From the NCBI GenBank assembly GCA_027492515.1, contig JAPUEP010000273.1:1-34758 (forward strand): a DNA stretch of 34,758 bases, written 5' to 3'. Made by a program: the position numbers and the translations under genes. Source of the DNA: Hyphomonadaceae bacterium. Its GTDB lineage: Bacteria; Pseudomonadota; Alphaproteobacteria; Caulobacterales; Aquidulcibacteraceae. Below, one piece after another: positions 25,051-33,778 of this stretch. The notes under the pieces were generated by a model that did no database searches, was not told the origin of the DNA, and saw only the letters and a program-made list of their open reading frames with translations. Every line of letters starts with the position of its first letter. Position 1 is the first letter of the stretch.

Positions 25051-25922
25051 TATTCTTCATCCCCGCCTTTTTCTTTATCTTTTTTCTCGCGCTCTTCCTT
25101 GCTCATTGGTTTTGGGGCATCGGCTTTGATTTGGCGCGCTTGTAATGATAGGGCTTCTGATTTTGCGGCGCGTTCATCATCACAGCTTACTTTTTTGGCA
25201 AGTAGTGGAATATATGCGGTTGCGCAGAAACTTCCAGTGTCAATTTTAACGCCTTCAATTTTGTCAGCAGCAAAATCAGCATCGCGGTTTAAAACTTGTG
25301 ATGAAAGTGCGGCTCTTTCACGGGCGTTTATTTCGCGGGCATAAAACACCAATGCCGCACTATCATTAGAACGCATCATTAAACCAGCAGCAGAAGCCCA
25401 ATGCTTAACCCCCTCGGTCAAGGGTTTTGAATTTACGCTTCCTGAAAAATATAATTTACGTGCTATAACACTTTCGGCGGCGAAATATGCCTCGGCGCGG
25501 CGTAGGTCTTGTGTTTCTAGTGAATAAAAACCAAGGTTTTTAGCCGCTTCAAGACTTTGCTTCATGCCATCAGTATCGGTGGCAGAATTTTCATAAACAT
25601 TTTGCCACAATTTTGCAGCACCAGCCATATCACCCGCATCTTTTGCCGCTTTGGCTTTTTGTATAACCAAATCATTGGCAGCTTTAATCGCCGCATAATC
25701 AATAGCAGGTGGCGGCGGTGGCGCAGGTGGCAAAACCGCAGCAGGCGGCGGCACAGTTTCGGTTTTAATTGCCGCAACTGTTTCATTACTTACAGGTTTT
25801 TTTGGTGATGGTTTTGCCGCAACCGCCTTTGGGCGCGCAATTGCGCCATTTGGCATCATGGCAATTACTGCCATAGACGATGCTAAAATCGAAAAGTAAA
25901 CTTTAGATATTTTCAAAACCAT
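25050..25922 (-). CDS. Secreted proline-rich protein with helical (TPR-like) repeat region
   Basis: A 290-residue protein of unknown family. The first 28 residues look like a signal peptide (MVLKISKVYFSILASSMAVIA...). A low-complexity Ala/Pro/Lys linker with PPAPPPPP follows, then helical repeats suggestive of TPR: AAIKAANDLVIQKAKAAKDAGDMAGAAKLWQNVYE, TQDLRRAEAYFAAESVIARKLY, and SNDSAALVFYAREINARERAAL. Two cysteines (TGSFCATAY, KVSCDDER) may form a disulfide. The tail is very charged. The frame extends 27 codons upstream (26003), but the ATG at 25922 places the signal at the N-terminus. Its stop overlaps the HMG-CoA lyase start by one base. Confidence 0.65.
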   Translation of the reverse strand: MVLKISKVYFSILASSMAVIAMMPNGAIARPKAVAAKPSPKKPVSNETVAAIKTETVPPPAAVLPPAPPPPPAIDYAAIKAANDLVIQKAKAAKDAGDMAGAAKLWQNVYENSATDTDGMKQSLEAAKNLGFYSLETQDLRRAEAYFAAESVIARKLYFSGSVNSKPLTEGVKHWASAAGLMMRSNDSAALVFYAREINARERAALSSQVLNRDADFAADKIEGVKIDTGSFCATAYIPLLAKKVSCDDERAAKSEALSLQARQIKADAPKPMSKEEREKKDKEKGGDEE

Positions 25923-26067
25923 GCCCTTATTTTTACCAACGCAATCATTGCATTGGTACAATAGCGTTCTAAACCTGAACCAACTTATAATGATTTTAGT
26001 CACTTACCAATAATTTGCAAATCAGCAAGGCAGAAAAATACTAAATTTAATTTTAGTTTTTAAAATA

Positions 26068-26095
26068 TAGCTTGGGAATGCAAATTCCCAAGCTA
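26068..26095 (-). terminator. Terminator of the GH97 gene
   Basis: TAGCTTGGGAAT pairs perfectly with ATTCCCAAGCTA around a GCAA loop, six bases after the GH97 stop. On the minus strand it is followed by TATTTTAA, a short U-rich run. Confidence 0.8.
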
Positions 26096-26100
26096 ATATC

Positions 26101-28140
26101 CTATTTAACTTCTTTAATTGCAATCGCCGCGCCGCCGCCAGGTGCAAGGAAAACTTCCATATTGGTTGTTACATCAACTGGCTTTTTTTCGATTGTGATT
26201 GCAAATTGATTGGTACGATAATCAGCGCCATCACCATCACGATAAATTTCGGCAATATATTTTTTCTTTGGATCAAGGAAATTGAAGTTTAAATTCACTT
26301 TGCGACCAATTTCATCAGTAACCGCGCCGATGAACCAATTATTTGAATTCCTGTCTTGGCGCGCAATTACCGCATAATCGCCAATTTCACCCGCAAGCAT
26401 TTTGGTTTTTTGCCAATCGGTTGGAACATCTTTGATAAATTGGAAGGCATCTTTATGCGCTTCATAATTTTCAGGTAAATCAGGAACCATTTGAATTGGG
26501 CTATAAAGAACCACATAATCCGCCAATTGACGCGAAATAGTATTCAAGATTTTTTGACCGCCGCGACCACGAAGTGATAAAACCCCAGGGGTGAAATCAA
26601 ATGGGCCAGAAAGCATGCGTGTGAAAATCAAATTTGGTTCATGCTCTGGCGGGTTTGGTGGAACACCCCATGCATTATATTCTTGCCCACGCGCACCTTC
26701 ACGCGAAACCCAATTTGGATAAGTGCGGCGAAGGCCAGTGTCTTTTATTGGTTCATGTGGATTAATCGCAATTTGATGTTTCGCAGCTTCTGTAACAACT
26801 TTTAAGTGATGCACACTCATACGTTGTCCATCATGCCATTCATTTTGCTTAACGCCATTATCACAAGCTGTCACGCCGCCTGCATCTTGCACATAGCCTG
26901 TTTTAACCGCTTTGATGCCGTATTTATCATCAAAAGCAAGGGCTTTATCTAATTGCGCCTCATAATTGCAAATATTGGCCGAGGTTTCATTATGCCCCAT
27001 AATGAACACGCCTTTTGATTTTGCATATTCGGATAAATATTTGATATCAAAATCTGGGTACGGTTTATCGAATTTGAATTTGTCGCCATTGGCAACCCAA
27101 TCACCATCCCAACCTTCGTTCCAACCTTCAACCAAAACAGCCTTGAAACCATTTGCAGCGGCAAAATCGATATGCTTTTTGGTGTTTTCAGTGGTCGCGC
27201 CATGTTTTGCACCCGATTCCCAAGATTTTGTATCAAGGTGCATTTGCCACCAAACACCGGCGTATTTCATTGGTTTAAACCATGAAACATCACCCAATTT
27301 ATTTGGTTCATTCAAATTAAGTTCAAGATTGCTTTCATAAAGGCCACCCGCCGTATCCGAAATTCTTATTGTGCGCCATGGTGTATCAAATGGTGCAGCG
27401 CGGCGAACTTTAACACCATCTGGCCCCGGTGCTAATTGTGTGCGCAAAGTTTGGTTTTCAGTGCGGCGAAGCCACATAGAAGAATAATTTACCAAAGACG
27501 CCTCGTGGAATGACATATAGATGCCATCTTTGGTTTTGATTGTTATTGGCGTGTGGGCTTGGGTTACTTCTGAAAGTGGGGTTTTGCGATATAATTGTTC
27601 ATAACGATTTGGTTCGCCCGCAGGTATCCATAAAGCCTCTGATTTTGGGGCAATATTGAATTCTGTCATCTCGTCTTCAATTTGCACTTCACCCATATTT
27701 TTATCAGGGAAAGAATATCTAAAGCCAATGCCATCATTAAAGGCGCGGAAAGTAACACTTATTGAACGATGTTTTTCACCTTTTTCAATAAAGTCCATTT
27801 TCAATTCATTGTGATTATCAACCACATAACGGCTTTCACCCCATGGCAATTCCCATGTCTCATTATGTGTATCAGTTTTCGCACCTTTAAATTCAAGACC
27901 GCGTTCAACACGGCCCGAACCTTTAAGCAAAAACGCCATAACAGATGGCGAAACTAATTGATTGCCATAGCGTGAAACCGAATAAAGAATGCGCCCGTCA
28001 TTATCTTGCTCGACATCAATTTCAATTGATTTATCGGGTGATAAAACCTTGCCCAAAATTTCGGCACGTGCAGCATCACTTAATCCAAGCGCCATAAAGG
28101 CGGCAAGAATCATCGAGTATTTGTTTAAAATTTTGGTCAT
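26101..28140 (-). CDS. GH97 alpha-glucosidase (SusB-like)
   Basis: A 679-residue glycoside hydrolase family 97 enzyme, full length, with a signal peptide ending ARA at about residue 26, so it acts in the periplasm. The N-terminal beta-sandwich runs to about 285 (FRAFNDGIGFRYSFP). The barrel begins at KYAGVWWQMHLDTKSW. Catalytic positions align with inverting SusB: E463 (INPHEPIKDTG) and E487 (REGARGQEY), 24 residues apart, with GHNETSANICNYE nearby. This favours inverting alpha-glucosidase over the retaining alpha-galactosidase subgroup. AAGGGA precedes the ATG by six bases. It is divergent from lacI and probably its target, releasing glucose from maltodextrins. Confidence 0.95.
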   Translation of the reverse strand: MTKILNKYSMILAAFMALGLSDAARAEILGKVLSPDKSIEIDVEQDNDGRILYSVSRYGNQLVSPSVMAFLLKGSGRVERGLEFKGAKTDTHNETWELPWGESRYVVDNHNELKMDFIEKGEKHRSISVTFRAFNDGIGFRYSFPDKNMGEVQIEDEMTEFNIAPKSEALWIPAGEPNRYEQLYRKTPLSEVTQAHTPITIKTKDGIYMSFHEASLVNYSSMWLRRTENQTLRTQLAPGPDGVKVRRAAPFDTPWRTIRISDTAGGLYESNLELNLNEPNKLGDVSWFKPMKYAGVWWQMHLDTKSWESGAKHGATTENTKKHIDFAAANGFKAVLVEGWNEGWDGDWVANGDKFKFDKPYPDFDIKYLSEYAKSKGVFIMGHNETSANICNYEAQLDKALAFDDKYGIKAVKTGYVQDAGGVTACDNGVKQNEWHDGQRMSVHHLKVVTEAAKHQIAINPHEPIKDTGLRRTYPNWVSREGARGQEYNAWGVPPNPPEHEPNLIFTRMLSGPFDFTPGVLSLRGRGGQKILNTISRQLADYVVLYSPIQMVPDLPENYEAHKDAFQFIKDVPTDWQKTKMLAGEIGDYAVIARQDRNSNNWFIGAVTDEIGRKVNLNFNFLDPKKKYIAEIYRDGDGADYRTNQFAITIEKKPVDVTTNMEVFLAPGGGAAIAIKEVK

Positions 28141-28159
28141 GATTTTTCCCTTGTTTTAT

Positions 28160-28173
28160 CCCGCATTTGCGGG
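28160..28173 (-). promoter_or_regulatory. Short GC hairpin in the GH97 leader
   Basis: CCCGCATTTGCGGG forms a five- to six-bp stem 20 bases upstream of the GH97 ATG and just before its AAGGGA ribosome site. It could affect translation or stability; no attenuator partner is visible. Confidence 0.35.
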
Positions 28174-28209
28174 TTATTTTGTGTAAATTTCAAAAATTTT
28201 CACTTGAAA

Positions 28210-28261
28210 AGCATTATAAATGCTGATTATATGATTTCAAGATGTAAAATTTTGCAAAAAT
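28210..28261. promoter_or_regulatory. Candidate LacI operators between GH97 and lacI
   Basis: The 146-base divergent spacer holds two palindromes. AGCAT and ATGCT flank TATAA at 28210-28224. TTTTGCAAAA lies at 28250-28259 within an A-T mirror reaching 28261. The TTTGCAAA core recurs twice upstream of the amylase gene, which makes it the better candidate for the local regulator's site. LacI-family regulators bind such inverted repeats; the assignment is inferred. Confidence 0.4.
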
Positions 28262-28286
28262 GAATTGGGCGGGCTTTAATTAAAAA

Positions 28287-29300
28287 ATGAAAAATGACCT
28301 CAAAAAACTAGAGGATTTGGCAAGCCTTGCTGGCGTTTCTATTGCAACTGTTTCACGGGCTTTATCTGATAGTCCTGCGGTTAATTCTGCAACTAAAAAG
28401 CGCATTTGGCAATTGGCACTTGCCAATAATTACCCGTTTAGACGCTATACACCCGCTGGCCCATTGGGCGCGGAGGCAACAATTGCGATTGTAATCCCAC
28501 GCCCACAAGCGCGCGAACCAAAATTATCGGATCCGTTTGTTTTAGAATTGGTTGCCGCAATTGGTGAAGCTGCGCGGGAGCGTGGTTGTGATTTCCTTGT
28601 TTCCCATGTTTCACCATCATCGCATGATGATTTGGTTGAAGTTATGGAAACCAACCGTGCCGATGGCGTGATTTTCCTTGGACAATCTGGCCTTCATGAA
28701 GAATTTAATGCTTTGGCAGAAAATAGCCGCAAATTTGTTGTTTGGGGCGCGGAATTGCCGGGGCAAAAATATTGCTCTGTTGGGTCGGATAATTTTGTTG
28801 GTGGTCGCCGCGCGACCCGCCATTTAATTCGCTTAGGCCGCAAAAAAATTGCATTCTTAGGTGATACAATCGCACCCGAAGTTATGCAGCGCCATCAAGG
28901 CTATATTGAGGCTTTACGTGAAAGCAATATTAGCGTTGATGACAAACTAATTTTGCCAACCCATTTTGATGTTGAATCAGGTGAGGCAAGCGTGAATGAA
29001 TTACTTGGTGAAAATATCGAATTTGACGCAATTGTTGCGGCATCGGATATGATTGCCATTGGCGCAATTCGCGGCCTTCAAAAATCTGGCAAAAGCGTTC
29101 CCAAAGATGTTTCAGTTATCGGTTATGATGATGTTCAATTTGCGCGCCTTTCACTTCCTGCATTAAGCACGATTTCACAGAATGTTGAAAAAGCAGGAAA
29201 ATTATTGGTGTCAAAACTTATTTCAAGTGGCGGCGCAGCCGATTTACCATCGGAACGCGTGCCAACTGAATTAATCGTGCGCGATACTTGCGGCGCATAA
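28287..29300 (+). CDS. LacI family transcriptional regulator of the starch locus
   Basis: A 337-residue LacI/GalR regulator. The N-terminal helix-turn-helix and hinge are clear: LEDLASLAGVSIATVSRALSDSPAVNSATKKRI. A periplasmic-binding-like effector domain follows (ATIAIVIPRPQAREPKLSDPFV, RADGVIFLGQSG, SVGSDNFVGGRRATRHLIRLG, AIVAASDMIAIGAIRGLQ, VSVIGYDDVQFARLSLPALST). By position it should sense a maltodextrin-derived sugar and repress the divergent GH97 gene and probably the amylase operon. It ends at a hairpin shared with the convergent alpha-glucosidase. Confidence 0.94.
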   Translation: MKNDLKKLEDLASLAGVSIATVSRALSDSPAVNSATKKRIWQLALANNYPFRRYTPAGPLGAEATIAIVIPRPQAREPKLSDPFVLELVAAIGEAARERGCDFLVSHVSPSSHDDLVEVMETNRADGVIFLGQSGLHEEFNALAENSRKFVVWGAELPGQKYCSVGSDNFVGGRRATRHLIRLGRKKIAFLGDTIAPEVMQRHQGYIEALRESNISVDDKLILPTHFDVESGEASVNELLGENIEFDAIVAASDMIAIGAIRGLQKSGKSVPKDVSVIGYDDVQFARLSLPALSTISQNVEKAGKLLVSKLISSGGAADLPSERVPTELIVRDTCGA

Positions 29301-29308
29301 TTGTGTTT

Positions 29309-29334
29309 GGCAAATGGATTTTATGCCATTTGCC
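29309..29334. terminator. Convergent terminator between lacI and GH13 alpha-glucosidase
   Basis: GGCAAATGG (29309-29317) pairs with CCATTTGCC (29326-29334) around an eight-base loop. It lies in the 45 bases between the two convergent stops. T-runs are weak on both strands. Confidence 0.6.
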
Positions 29335-29345
29335 CATCAATCCAA

Positions 29346-30962
29346 TTATTTTATAATCAAAGCACCAAGTGCAGGAATTGTATTTTGATTTGCGCCATTG
29401 GCAGCAAATAAGATTTCGCCCAATGAGTTAATCTTTGGCATTGCAATTTCTTTATCACCAAAATTGAAAATACAATGAATTACATCGCCATCATATTCAC
29501 GGCGAATTATCAAAGCATCATCATTGGTTTCTAAAATCGCTAAATCACCCCATAATAATGCGCCATTGGTTTGGCGAACATTCAAAATATTGCGCGTGAA
29601 GTTTAGAATTGAATTTTTATCTTTTTCCTGTGCGGCAACCGATTTTGCAAAATGGCGTTTATCAATTGGAAGCCAAGGTTCAGAGCCGCCAAAACCTGCA
29701 TTATCGCCATCATCCCAAATCATTGGTGTGCGCGCGCCATCACGACCCAAAGTTTTTGGCCAATTTTTTATAGCCTCTGGATCAACCAAGCGTTCAAACG
29801 GAACATCGGCCTGCTCAAGACCAAGTTCTTCACCTTGATAAATAAATATATTACCGCGCAAACTTGCAAGTAAAATTGCGCAAAATCTTGCCATATCACC
29901 TAAATCGCGCCCCTTTGCCCAGCGCGATATTGCGCGCGGTGCATCATGGTTTGAAAAGGCATAACTTGGCCACTCATCAAAGCCTTGATTATTCCATTCA
30001 TTTAGCGATTGAATTACCAAATCCTTGGTCAATTCATCGGCATATAAGAATTTAAAGCCATAGGCCGTATTAAGGCGCTTATCACCTTGGGTGAAAGTTT
30101 TCATCTCTGTGAGGGCAAGTTCGCCGCCCACTTCGGCAACCGTAAAACGCCCTTCATATGAATTAATTAATGCCGCCAAACGTTCCAAAAATGCGGGAAT
30201 ATTTGGATGTGACATTGAATAGATTTTATCTTGATAATCAAATGGGCGGGTTCGTGGCCCTGGGCGCGGATTTACTGGATTATCGCGCAATTGCGGATCA
30301 TGCATACCAAAATTAAGCGCATCAAGACGGAAGCCATCAACCCCTTTTTCTAACCAAAATTTTGCAACTTCAATAATTGCATTTTGAACATCGGGATTAT
30401 GAAGGTTTAAATCTGGTTGTTCTGGCAAGAAATTATGGAAATAATATTGGTTGCGCCGTGCATCCCATTCCCATGAGCAGCCATGGAATACCGATTGCCA
30501 ATTATTTGGTGGGCTTCCATCTGGCTTTGGGTCGGCCCAAACATACCAATCAGACTTTGGATTATCCTTGCTTTCACGTGATTGAGCAAACCAAGAATGC
30601 GCATCAGATGTGTGCGAATAAACCTGATCAATAATTACTTTAAGGCCGCAATCATGTGCTTTTTGCAAAAGGTTTTCAAAATCTTGCATTGTTCCAAACA
30701 TTGGATCAATTCCGCAAAAATCGGCAACATCATAACCAAAATCTTTCATAGGCGATGTGAAAAATGGCGAAATCCAAATCGCATCAACACCAAGGCTTGC
30801 GATATATTCAATTTTTTCTGTTATTCCTTTTAAATCGCCAATACCGTCATTATTGCTGTCTTTAAAGCTGCGCGGATAGATTTGATATATTGTTGCGCCG
30901 CGCCACCATGACAGTCTTGCAATTGATTTCGCTAATGTTCCCATATTAGTCATTTTATTCAT
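29346..30962 (-). CDS. GH13 alpha-glucosidase (GH13_23-like), cytoplasmic
   Basis: A 538-residue GH13 enzyme with no signal peptide, so it cleaves imported maltose/maltodextrins in the cytoplasm. Order: WWRGATIYQIYPRSFKDSNNDGIGDLKGI, DQVYSHTSDAHSWF (region I), GVDGFRLDALNFGMHD with nucleophile D214, TVAEVGG with acid/base E277, and AFSNHD with stabiliser D340. LRDNP and QPDLNLHNPDV fit GH13_23 proteins such as Xanthomonas alpha-glucosidases. The ATG overlaps the amylase stop by 4 bases (ATGA), so the two are cotranscribed and coupled. An ATG three codons in is an alternative start. Confidence 0.95.
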   Translation of the reverse strand: MNKMTNMGTLAKSIARLSWWRGATIYQIYPRSFKDSNNDGIGDLKGITEKIEYIASLGVDAIWISPFFTSPMKDFGYDVADFCGIDPMFGTMQDFENLLQKAHDCGLKVIIDQVYSHTSDAHSWFAQSRESKDNPKSDWYVWADPKPDGSPPNNWQSVFHGCSWEWDARRNQYYFHNFLPEQPDLNLHNPDVQNAIIEVAKFWLEKGVDGFRLDALNFGMHDPQLRDNPVNPRPGPRTRPFDYQDKIYSMSHPNIPAFLERLAALINSYEGRFTVAEVGGELALTEMKTFTQGDKRLNTAYGFKFLYADELTKDLVIQSLNEWNNQGFDEWPSYAFSNHDAPRAISRWAKGRDLGDMARFCAILLASLRGNIFIYQGEELGLEQADVPFERLVDPEAIKNWPKTLGRDGARTPMIWDDGDNAGFGGSEPWLPIDKRHFAKSVAAQEKDKNSILNFTRNILNVRQTNGALLWGDLAILETNDDALIIRREYDGDVIHCIFNFGDKEIAMPKINSLGEILFAANGANQNTIPALGALIIK

Positions 30963-32686
30963 TTATCTACCTTGCAGATTGCATATTCCAATGGCGCCAA
31001 TTCAACCTTCAAAACCGCACTTGCATCACTTGATGATGCGCAATTTCCATATAGGCTTTGCCAATTAGTATTCTTGAAATTTGTTTTTATATTCTCATTG
31101 ATTGTTTTTGTTGATGTGTTGAATGCAAGTAATATTTCATTCCCTTTAGCGTCAAATCTTGAAATCGCCAATATTCCAGGTGCATTATTTGTTTTTCTTA
31201 TTATTTGACTGCCGCCCATCAAAGCAGGATTATTGCTGCGGATTTTTGATAATTGCGCAATTTGCAAATAAAGTGGGTGCTTTTCGTTAAAGTTTGCCAC
31301 CGCATTGGTTGAATTGCTGCCCAATAATTTATTATCATTATAAATTGCAACTTTTGATGCAAACATATCTTCGCGGGCATCTTGGTCACGTCCATCGCCA
31401 ACAAATCCCTGTTCATCGCCTGAATAAATTGTTGGTGCGCCGCGCAATGTAAGCATCATCGCATTGGCAAGTTTTACACGCGCCAAAATATCTTCATCAG
31501 ATGTTGAATTTTTTAAATCTTGCTTAAGGCGCATTCCAATACGCCCCATATCATGGTTTGAAACAAAGGTTTGTAATTGCAATGCGGTTTTATAACCATT
31601 CGCATAAAGTGCATCACCATTATATAAATCATTGAAAATATCGGTTGGCGCATTATCACCCAATGCAAATAATACGGCGCTTTGGAATGAAAAGTCCAAA
31701 ACTGATGGCATTTTATCGCGCTTTGTATAAATCGCCAAAGAGCCAGGGTTCACACCTTCATTGGCAACTTCACCAAAAATATGAAAATTATTAATGCCAT
31801 TTTTCGCGGCACGCTTTTTCATTGCCGGCACAAATTTTTGCCAAAAAATAGGCTCCATATGCTTTACAGTATCAATGCGGAAACCATCAACTTTATATTT
31901 ATCAATCCACTGACCATAAATTTCAATAAACCCACGAATAACGCGCGGATTTGATGCATCAAGGTCATCAAGCCCTGAAAAATCACCCAATAGAGAGCTT
32001 TCGCCCCACCATGCACTATTACCACGATTATAATAATATTTCGGGTCATTAAGCCATTTAGGATTTTTTACATTTTCCTCACCCTTTGGAATGTAGGGCG
32101 TGTATGCTTTATCAGGATAATCATTGCGGTCACGATAGGTGCAATCCATACATTCCTTATATTGAATAACGTCCGCAGTGTGATTTGCAACAATATCCAT
32201 ATAGACTTTCATGCCACGCGCATGGGCGGCATCAACAAATTCTTTAAATTCTTTTTCAGTTCCCAAATGCGGGTCAATAGTTGTGAAATCTGTAATCCAA
32301 TAACCGTGATAAGCGGCGCTTTCATCACCCTTTGGCCCTTGAACAGGTTTGTTTTTGAAAATTGGCGCAAGCCAAATCGCCGTTGCGCCCATATTTTGAA
32401 TATAATCAAGGCGCGACATCAAACCTTTTAAATCACCACCATGATAAAACCCCTTTGCACTCGGATCAAAACCCGTTTGCAACCTATCACCTGTCAGGCC
32501 ACCCGTATCATTAGATTTATCCCCATTCTCAAACCTATCGAGCAAGAGGAAATAGGTGATTTCATTTTCAGGTGGGCGGGTTTCAATTTTTGGCGCAGCA
32601 AATGAATTAGAAGCAGTTAAAATACCTATTAAGGATACCGAAAGTGACAATAATGACTTTATAATTTTTTTTGACTTTAAACGCAT
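30959..32686 (-). CDS. Secreted GH13 alpha-amylase
   Basis: A 575-residue secreted amylase with an N-terminal signal (KKIIKSLLSLSVSLIGILTASNSFAAP). Family features: YFLLLDRFENGDKSND with a calcium-site-like loop, FYHGGDLKGLMSRLDYIQ, YMDIVANHTADV (region I), KVDGFRIDTVKHMEPIFW with nucleophile D272, HIFGEVANEG with acid/base E306, and FVSNHDMGR with D379. It would attack starch or long maltodextrins outside the cytoplasm. The frame is open from 32710, but the ATG at 32686 puts the signal at the very N-terminus and is preceded by GGTGAGGAA. It is the first gene of the pair with the alpha-glucosidase. Confidence 0.95.
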   Translation of the reverse strand: MRLKSKKIIKSLLSLSVSLIGILTASNSFAAPKIETRPPENEITYFLLLDRFENGDKSNDTGGLTGDRLQTGFDPSAKGFYHGGDLKGLMSRLDYIQNMGATAIWLAPIFKNKPVQGPKGDESAAYHGYWITDFTTIDPHLGTEKEFKEFVDAAHARGMKVYMDIVANHTADVIQYKECMDCTYRDRNDYPDKAYTPYIPKGEENVKNPKWLNDPKYYYNRGNSAWWGESSLLGDFSGLDDLDASNPRVIRGFIEIYGQWIDKYKVDGFRIDTVKHMEPIFWQKFVPAMKKRAAKNGINNFHIFGEVANEGVNPGSLAIYTKRDKMPSVLDFSFQSAVLFALGDNAPTDIFNDLYNGDALYANGYKTALQLQTFVSNHDMGRIGMRLKQDLKNSTSDEDILARVKLANAMMLTLRGAPTIYSGDEQGFVGDGRDQDAREDMFASKVAIYNDNKLLGSNSTNAVANFNEKHPLYLQIAQLSKIRSNNPALMGGSQIIRKTNNAPGILAISRFDAKGNEILLAFNTSTKTINENIKTNFKNTNWQSLYGNCASSSDASAVLKVELAPLEYAICKVDK

Positions 32687-32710
32687 TTCCTCACCCAATG
32701 TAAACGACAT

Positions 32711-33062
32711 TTTAACAATAAATCCCGCACCCCCTGCCTATACTGGGGAAGCGGCAGAGGATGCAGAAAAGAAACAAGGAAGCGAGTTTATTTGTCACCA
32801 AATGGCGATAAAAGTTTTCTCCCTCACCTTGTTTGCAAGGTTATTATTTTATGGAAATACTTTGCATTAAAAAACTTATGTTGTCTATAAATAATTTGCA
32901 AAAACATGAAAAAGTGTCATCATTAAATTCCATATAATGCAATATATTGTTATTTATATCGGCTATTAATGTTTTTTTTCTAGTTTAATTTTTTTGTAAA
33001 AATTTGCAAAATTTATCATATTTATAACTTTATCAAACTATAAATGTTTATCTACAGAATAA
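32711..33062. promoter_or_regulatory. AT-rich regulatory spacer with TTTGCAAA palindromes
   Basis: This 352-base gap, the longest in the window, contains no convincing gene. It holds TTTGCAAA at 32895-32902 and a larger, nearly perfect AT palindrome around TTTGCAAA at 32999-33014, plus CTTGTTTGCAAG at 32829-32840. The same core appears before lacI. These are candidate operators for the LacI protein upstream of the amylase/alpha-glucosidase pair. Several AT-rich boxes could serve as -10 elements, and no single promoter stands out. Confidence 0.4.
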
Positions 33063-33761
33063 TTATAGGGCTGAAACAATAAAATTATTGGCTGTAAGCC
33101 TTCCTGTTCGCGGATTATCATCTTGGTTTGATTTTTCATATAATGCGCAATGGAGAACATATGACGGGTAGATTGCAACGCGATTATATTTGAATGGAAC
33201 ACTATGAAATAATTCATAATCAGGTGTTTCAAAACCAGCATAATTTTTTAAATTGTTTGCGCCTTCATTTTCAAGCCATTTAGTTACATAATCACGGTAT
33301 TCTTCAACACGATTAGGGCTAATTGATTCATAGCCAGTTGGTATATGTCTAAAAAAACCTGTGCCACCTGTTTGGTTTTTATTCATATAATGAACCATAG
33401 CAATATGATTAAATTCTGCCCTGTCATAATGTGGAATTTTCTGCCATGGGCTAAATTCCTCTAACGGCAAAGTTGTTAATCCCCAAAAGCCATTAACCAG
33501 TAATTTTTGTTGTTTGGGAATGTTAAAGGCACGCAAAAACGGCTCCCTTAACCCCTCTATTATTTTTTGATTGTATTCAGGGGGCAGTTTTGCATTCAGC
33601 CCTGGATAATATGTTTCTTTGGGTTTTACCCATTGCGCTTTCACGGCACTTTCAACTAATTCATCGGGGTTTAATACCAAATCATCAATAATTAATAATG
33701 GCTGTTCTTCGTTTCCAATACGCGAAAAACTTATTTTTAAATCTGGGTTAAGCTCTATCAT
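33063..33761 (-). CDS. DUF6445 protein, probable 2OG-Fe(II)-type fold
   Basis: A 232-residue protein matching DUF6445, a family found beside tryptophan-halogenase-like genes and TonB receptors. The arrangement of residues suggests a 2-oxoglutarate/Fe(II) oxygenase-like fold: H111-x-D113 in KIPHYDRAEFNHIAMVHYM, a distal H204 in SYVLHCALY, and R221 in TGRLTANNF as possible 2-oxoglutarate ligand. FFRHIPTGYE is also conserved in my recollection of the family. Its substrate is unknown. It starts 17 bases after the halogenase stop, in the same operon. Confidence 0.75.
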   Translation of the reverse strand: MIELNPDLKISFSRIGNEEQPLLIIDDLVLNPDELVESAVKAQWVKPKETYYPGLNAKLPPEYNQKIIEGLREPFLRAFNIPKQQKLLVNGFWGLTTLPLEEFSPWQKIPHYDRAEFNHIAMVHYMNKNQTGGTGFFRHIPTGYESISPNRVEEYRDYVTKWLENEGANNLKNYAGFETPDYELFHSVPFKYNRVAIYPSYVLHCALYEKSNQDDNPRTGRLTANNFIVSAL

Positions 33762-33778
33762 TTTATTAACATTAATAA

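Noticed and set aside
10401-31270. Other TTTGCAAA copies (for example 10787, 17414, 26014, 30664)
   Set aside because: They lie in coding DNA or beside unrelated genes. They show the 8-mer is not rare in this AT-rich genome, so it is not evidence by itself.
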